Origin: Liolophura sinensis
Taxonomy: Eukaryota; Mollusca; Polyplacophora; Chitonida; Chitonidae
Direction: 5' to 3'
Length of the DNA stretch: 64,000 nucleotides
NCBI RefSeq assembly: GCF_032854445.1
Contig: NC_088296.1
Span: forward strand, 26,221,448 to 26,285,447
The position numbers and the translations under genes are program-made. Below are positions 60,901 to 64,000 of the stretch, piece after piece; within the stretch, counting starts at the first letter, position 1, and each line of letters opens with the position of its first letter. Below the pieces are notes generated by a model. That model had not been told where the DNA came from. It saw only the letters and a list, made by a program, of their open reading frames with translations, and did not search any database.

Positions 60901-63160
60901 CCTGGATAATACAGTAAAGGCCACACACTCTAATGACACAGTAAAGACGATACACTCTAATAAGACATACAAAACGATACACCCGGATAATACAGTAAAG
61001 GCCACACAACCTAATGACACAGTAAAGACGACACACCTTGATAAGGACATACAAAGCGATACACCTGGATAATACAGTAAAGGCCACACACCCTAATGAC
61101 ACAGTAAAGACGATACACCCTGATAAGACATACAAAAAGATACACCTGGATAACACAGTAAAGGCCACACACCCTAATGACACAGTAAGACGACACATCC
61201 TGATAAGACATACAAAACGATACACCCGGATAATACAGTAAAGGCCACACAACCTAATGACACAGTAAAGACGACACACCCTGATAAGACATACAAAGCG
61301 ATACACCTGGATAATACAGTAAAGGCCACACACCCTAATAACACAGTAAAGACGACACATCCTGATAAGACATACAAAACGATACATCCGGTAATACAGT
61401 AAAGGCCACACACCCTAATGACACAGTAAAGACGACACACCCTGATAAGACATACAAAGCGATACACCCGGATAATACAGTAAAGGCCACACACCCTAAT
61501 GACACAGTAAAGACGATACACCCTGATAAGACATACAAAGCGATACACCTGGATAATACAGTAAAGGTCACACACCCTAATGACACAGTAAAGACGACAC
61601 ACCCTGATAAGACATACAAAACGATACACCCGGATAATACAGTAAAGGCCACACACCCTAATGACACAGTAAAGACGACACATCCTAATAAGACATACAA
61701 AGCGATACACCTGGATAATACAGTAAAGGTCACACACCCTAATGACACAGTAAAGACGATACACCCTGATAAGACATACAAAAAGATACACCTGGATAAT
61801 ACAGTAAAGGCCACACACCCTAATGACACAGTAAAGACGACACACCCTGATAAGACATATAAAACGATACACCCGGATAATACAGTAAAGGCCACACAAC
61901 CTAATGACACAGTAAAGACGACACACCTTGATAAGACATACAAAGCGATACACCTGGATAATACAGTAAAGGCCACACACCCTAATGACACAGTAAAGAC
62001 GACACATCCTGATAAGACATACAAAACGATACACCCGGATAATACAGTAAAGGCCACACACCCTAATGACACAGTAAAGACGACACACCCTGATAAGACA
62101 TATAAAACGATACACCCGGATAATACAGTAAAGGCCACACACCCTATCGACACAGTAAAGACGACACATCCTGATAAGACATACAAAACGATACACCCGG
62201 ATAATACAGTAAAGGCCACACACCCTAATGACACAGTAAAGACGACACACCCTGATAAGACATACAAGGCGATACAGCCAGATAATACAGTAAAGTCCGC
62301 ACACCCTAATGACACAGTAAAGACGTTACACCCTGATAAGACATACAAAACGATACACCCGGATAATGCAGTAAAGGCCACACACCCTAATGACACAGTT
62401 AAACGACACACCCTGATAAGACATACAAAGCGATACACCCGGATAATGCAGTAAAGGCCACACACCCTAATGACACAGTAAAGACGACACACCCTGATAA
62501 GACATACAAGTCGATACACCCAGATAATACAGTAAAGTCCGCACACCCTAATGACACAGTAAAGACGTTACACCCTGATAAGACATACAAAACGATACAC
62601 CCGGATAATGCAGTAAAGGCCACACACCCTAATGACACAGTTAAACGACACACCCTGATAAGACATACAAAGCGATACACCCGGATAATACAGTAAAGGC
62701 CACACACCCTAATGACACAGTAAAGACGACACACCCTGGTAAGACATACAAGGCGATACACCCAGATAATACAGTAAAGGCCACACACCCTAATGACACA
62801 GTAAAGACGACACACCCTGATAAGACATACAAAATGATACACCCGGATAATACAGTAAAGGCCACACACCCTAATGACACAGTAAAGACGACACACCCTG
62901 ATAAGACATACAAAGCGATACACCCGGATAATACAGTAAAGGCCACACACCCTAATGACACAGTAAAGACGATACACCTTGATAATACAGTAAAAGGTGA
63001 TTCACTCTGGTAACACAATCAAGACTATACACCTTGATAAGACAATTAAGACGACACATTCTGATAACAAAGTAGATACGATACACCTTGATAACACAGT
63101 GAAGACGATACAGTCTGATCACTAAGTAAAGACGACACATCCGGATAACACATTGAAGGG
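57990..63160. repeat. 27-bp satellite organised as 81-bp trimers, about 5.2 kb
   Basis: The core 58490-62990 holds about 55 copies of an 81-bp unit made of three diverged 27-bp subunits, one containing CACACCCTAATGACACAGTA, one GATAAGACATACAAAGCGAT, one CCCGGATAATACAGTAAAGG. Both edges (57990-58490 and 62990-63160) hold single, diverged 27-bp units without the trimer order. Larger blocks also repeat: about 59.7-60.3 kb resembles 61.2-61.8 kb. As 27 and 81 are multiples of three, minus frames up to 537 codons stay open, rich in Cys, Tyr, Val and Leu. They change frame without loss of openness and I treat them as artefacts. Confidence 0.97.
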
Positions 63161-63502
63161 GATACACAAAGCAGGGTCAAAAAGCACCAAACCCACGACA
63201 CTCTTGACGACGCCTGCTGTCTTAATACATTCTGATAATAGTAGTGAAGTGCAGAGGCGTTATGGATGTGTCACTTTACAGGGCGGACATATTGGCCAAA
63301 AAATGGCTACCTTATTAATACAGACAGGAAATTTTGGAAAAAAGCCGTTTGGAAGGTAACAAAGCTTCTTTCTGCGTGAGCCTGTTGTCTGCCTTGGGTG
63401 AGAACTATGCATGTGGGTCTACACATACAGGCAGGAACGAGCCAAGTGGTCACGCTAAATAGTACCAAGCTTACTCAATCAGGTATGCACAATCAGGAGG
63501 CT
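63161..63502. other. unique spacer with one weak start-exon signal
   Basis: ATGGCTACC at about 63303, with favourable AAAAAATGG context, opens 17 codons (MATLLIQTGNFGKKPFG) and meets a donor-like AAGGTAACA. It could be a first exon of a gene running beyond the window, but there is no second line of evidence. Confidence 0.2.
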
Positions 63503-63886
63503 TCAAAGAGTGGTGACCGGCCCGGATAGCACAGTTGGTAGAGCGTCCGCTTCGGGACCGGTAGATCCAGGATCAATCCTTTGTCGAGTCACACCTAAGA
63601 CTTTAAAAGAGGAAGTTGTAACTTCCTCGCTTGGCGTCCAGCATGAAGGGGATGGCGCAACGACTGGTTGACCCGTATCAGTATAATGGCTCGGGCGGGG
63701 CGGCTTACTTGCCTTCGGTAAGTAGTCTCAGTGATGCAGCACTAAATAAAAGAGCGGTGGAAATCCGTCCTGCAACAAGGAGGCACATTACACGTGCATG
63801 CACCCTAATGATTCCTTCGTCGTCATATGACTGAAAAATTGTTGAGTACGACGTTAAACCCCAAGCACTCACTCAAAGAGTGGTGA
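63503..63886 (+). mobile_element. SINE family B, full length, 14-bp target-site duplication
   Basis: Element at 63517-63872, flanked by perfect direct repeats TCAAAGAGTGGTGA at 63503-63516 and 63873-63886. The tRNA-like head has an A box AGCACAGTTGGTAGAGCG and a B-box-like GGATCAATCC. The body contains GAGGAAGTTGTAACTTCCTC (a short inverted repeat) and GCAGCACTAAATAAA. The tail is CACTCACT. The long, perfect duplication suggests a recent insertion. Confidence 0.93.
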
Positions 63887-64000
63887 GTGGAAAGGGGAGA
63901 TAACTCGTCTGGACAAACTGACACAGGCTGTGGAAAAGCGGCCATCAATAACACATTAGTTATCTGATCCTGTTTTCATAGCGTTATTAAAAAACCCAAT
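63887..64000. other. unique sequence to the window end
   Basis: Nothing seen. Confidence 0.4.

Noticed and set aside
58829-62977. Long minus-strand frames up to 537 codons, rich in Cys/Tyr/Val (VCGLYCIIRVYRFVCLIR type)
   Set aside because: They follow exactly the 81-bp tandem repeat, are open in more than one frame, and overlap each other. The openness is explained by a period divisible by three and a monomer without stops.

Overview
This is animal nuclear DNA, most likely from a mollusc. It is AT-rich, has split genes with GT-AG introns, and carries tRNA-derived SINEs, a Tc1-type transposon and a LINE remnant. I recognise the two main SINE types from memory as common in gastropod and bivalve sequence; no database was consulted. 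Nothing looks prokaryotic or organellar.

The dominant content is tandem repeats. By a rough sum of array spans, a little over half of the 64 kb lies in more than twenty mutually unrelated minisatellite or satellite arrays. Units run from 12 to 81 bp, with higher-order periods of 120, 409 and about 790-1480 bp. The largest are a 53/54-bp array (18.9-28.4 kb), an 81-bp = 3 x 27-bp array (58.0-63.2 kb), a 21-bp array (45.4-50.3 kb) and a 34-bp array (55.2-57.5 kb). Nearly all long open frames in the window are by-products of these arrays.

The one well-supported gene is on the minus strand, 50631 down to 38046. Seven exons, all joined by phase-1 introns, give a continuous 554-residue type I membrane protein: signal peptide, five Ig-like domains (one exon each), a membrane helix and a 16-residue cytoplasmic tail. 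The 21-bp array fills most of its first intron, two shorter minisatellites and an interspersed repeat sit in other introns, and a decayed extra Ig exon lies at about 40.2-40.3 kb. Two full CRE palindromes lie 0.3-0.4 kb upstream of its start codon.

Weaker coding evidence: a 3' exon pair on the plus strand at 1992-2125 and 2451-2544, a plus-strand terminal exon at 29814-29982, and several single exon-like stretches of low confidence.

Mobile DNA includes a Tc1/mariner element (DD34E, one frameshift) inserted in a 38-bp minisatellite at 34.3-35.8 kb, a 366-bp MITE-like element at 52.3 kb, two SINE families (several copies with clear target-site duplications), a LINE RNase H/C-terminal remnant at 8.4 kb, and an unclassified interspersed repeat at 2.6 and 43.8 kb. 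Layout: 0-7 kb possible exons and the 120-bp array; 7-18.7 kb successive minisatellites; 18.9-28.4 kb the 53-bp satellite; 28.4-37.4 kb a terminal exon, satellites and the Tc1 element; 38-50.6 kb the Ig gene; 50.6-55.2 kb mostly unique sequence; 55.2-63.2 kb two large arrays; then a SINE.
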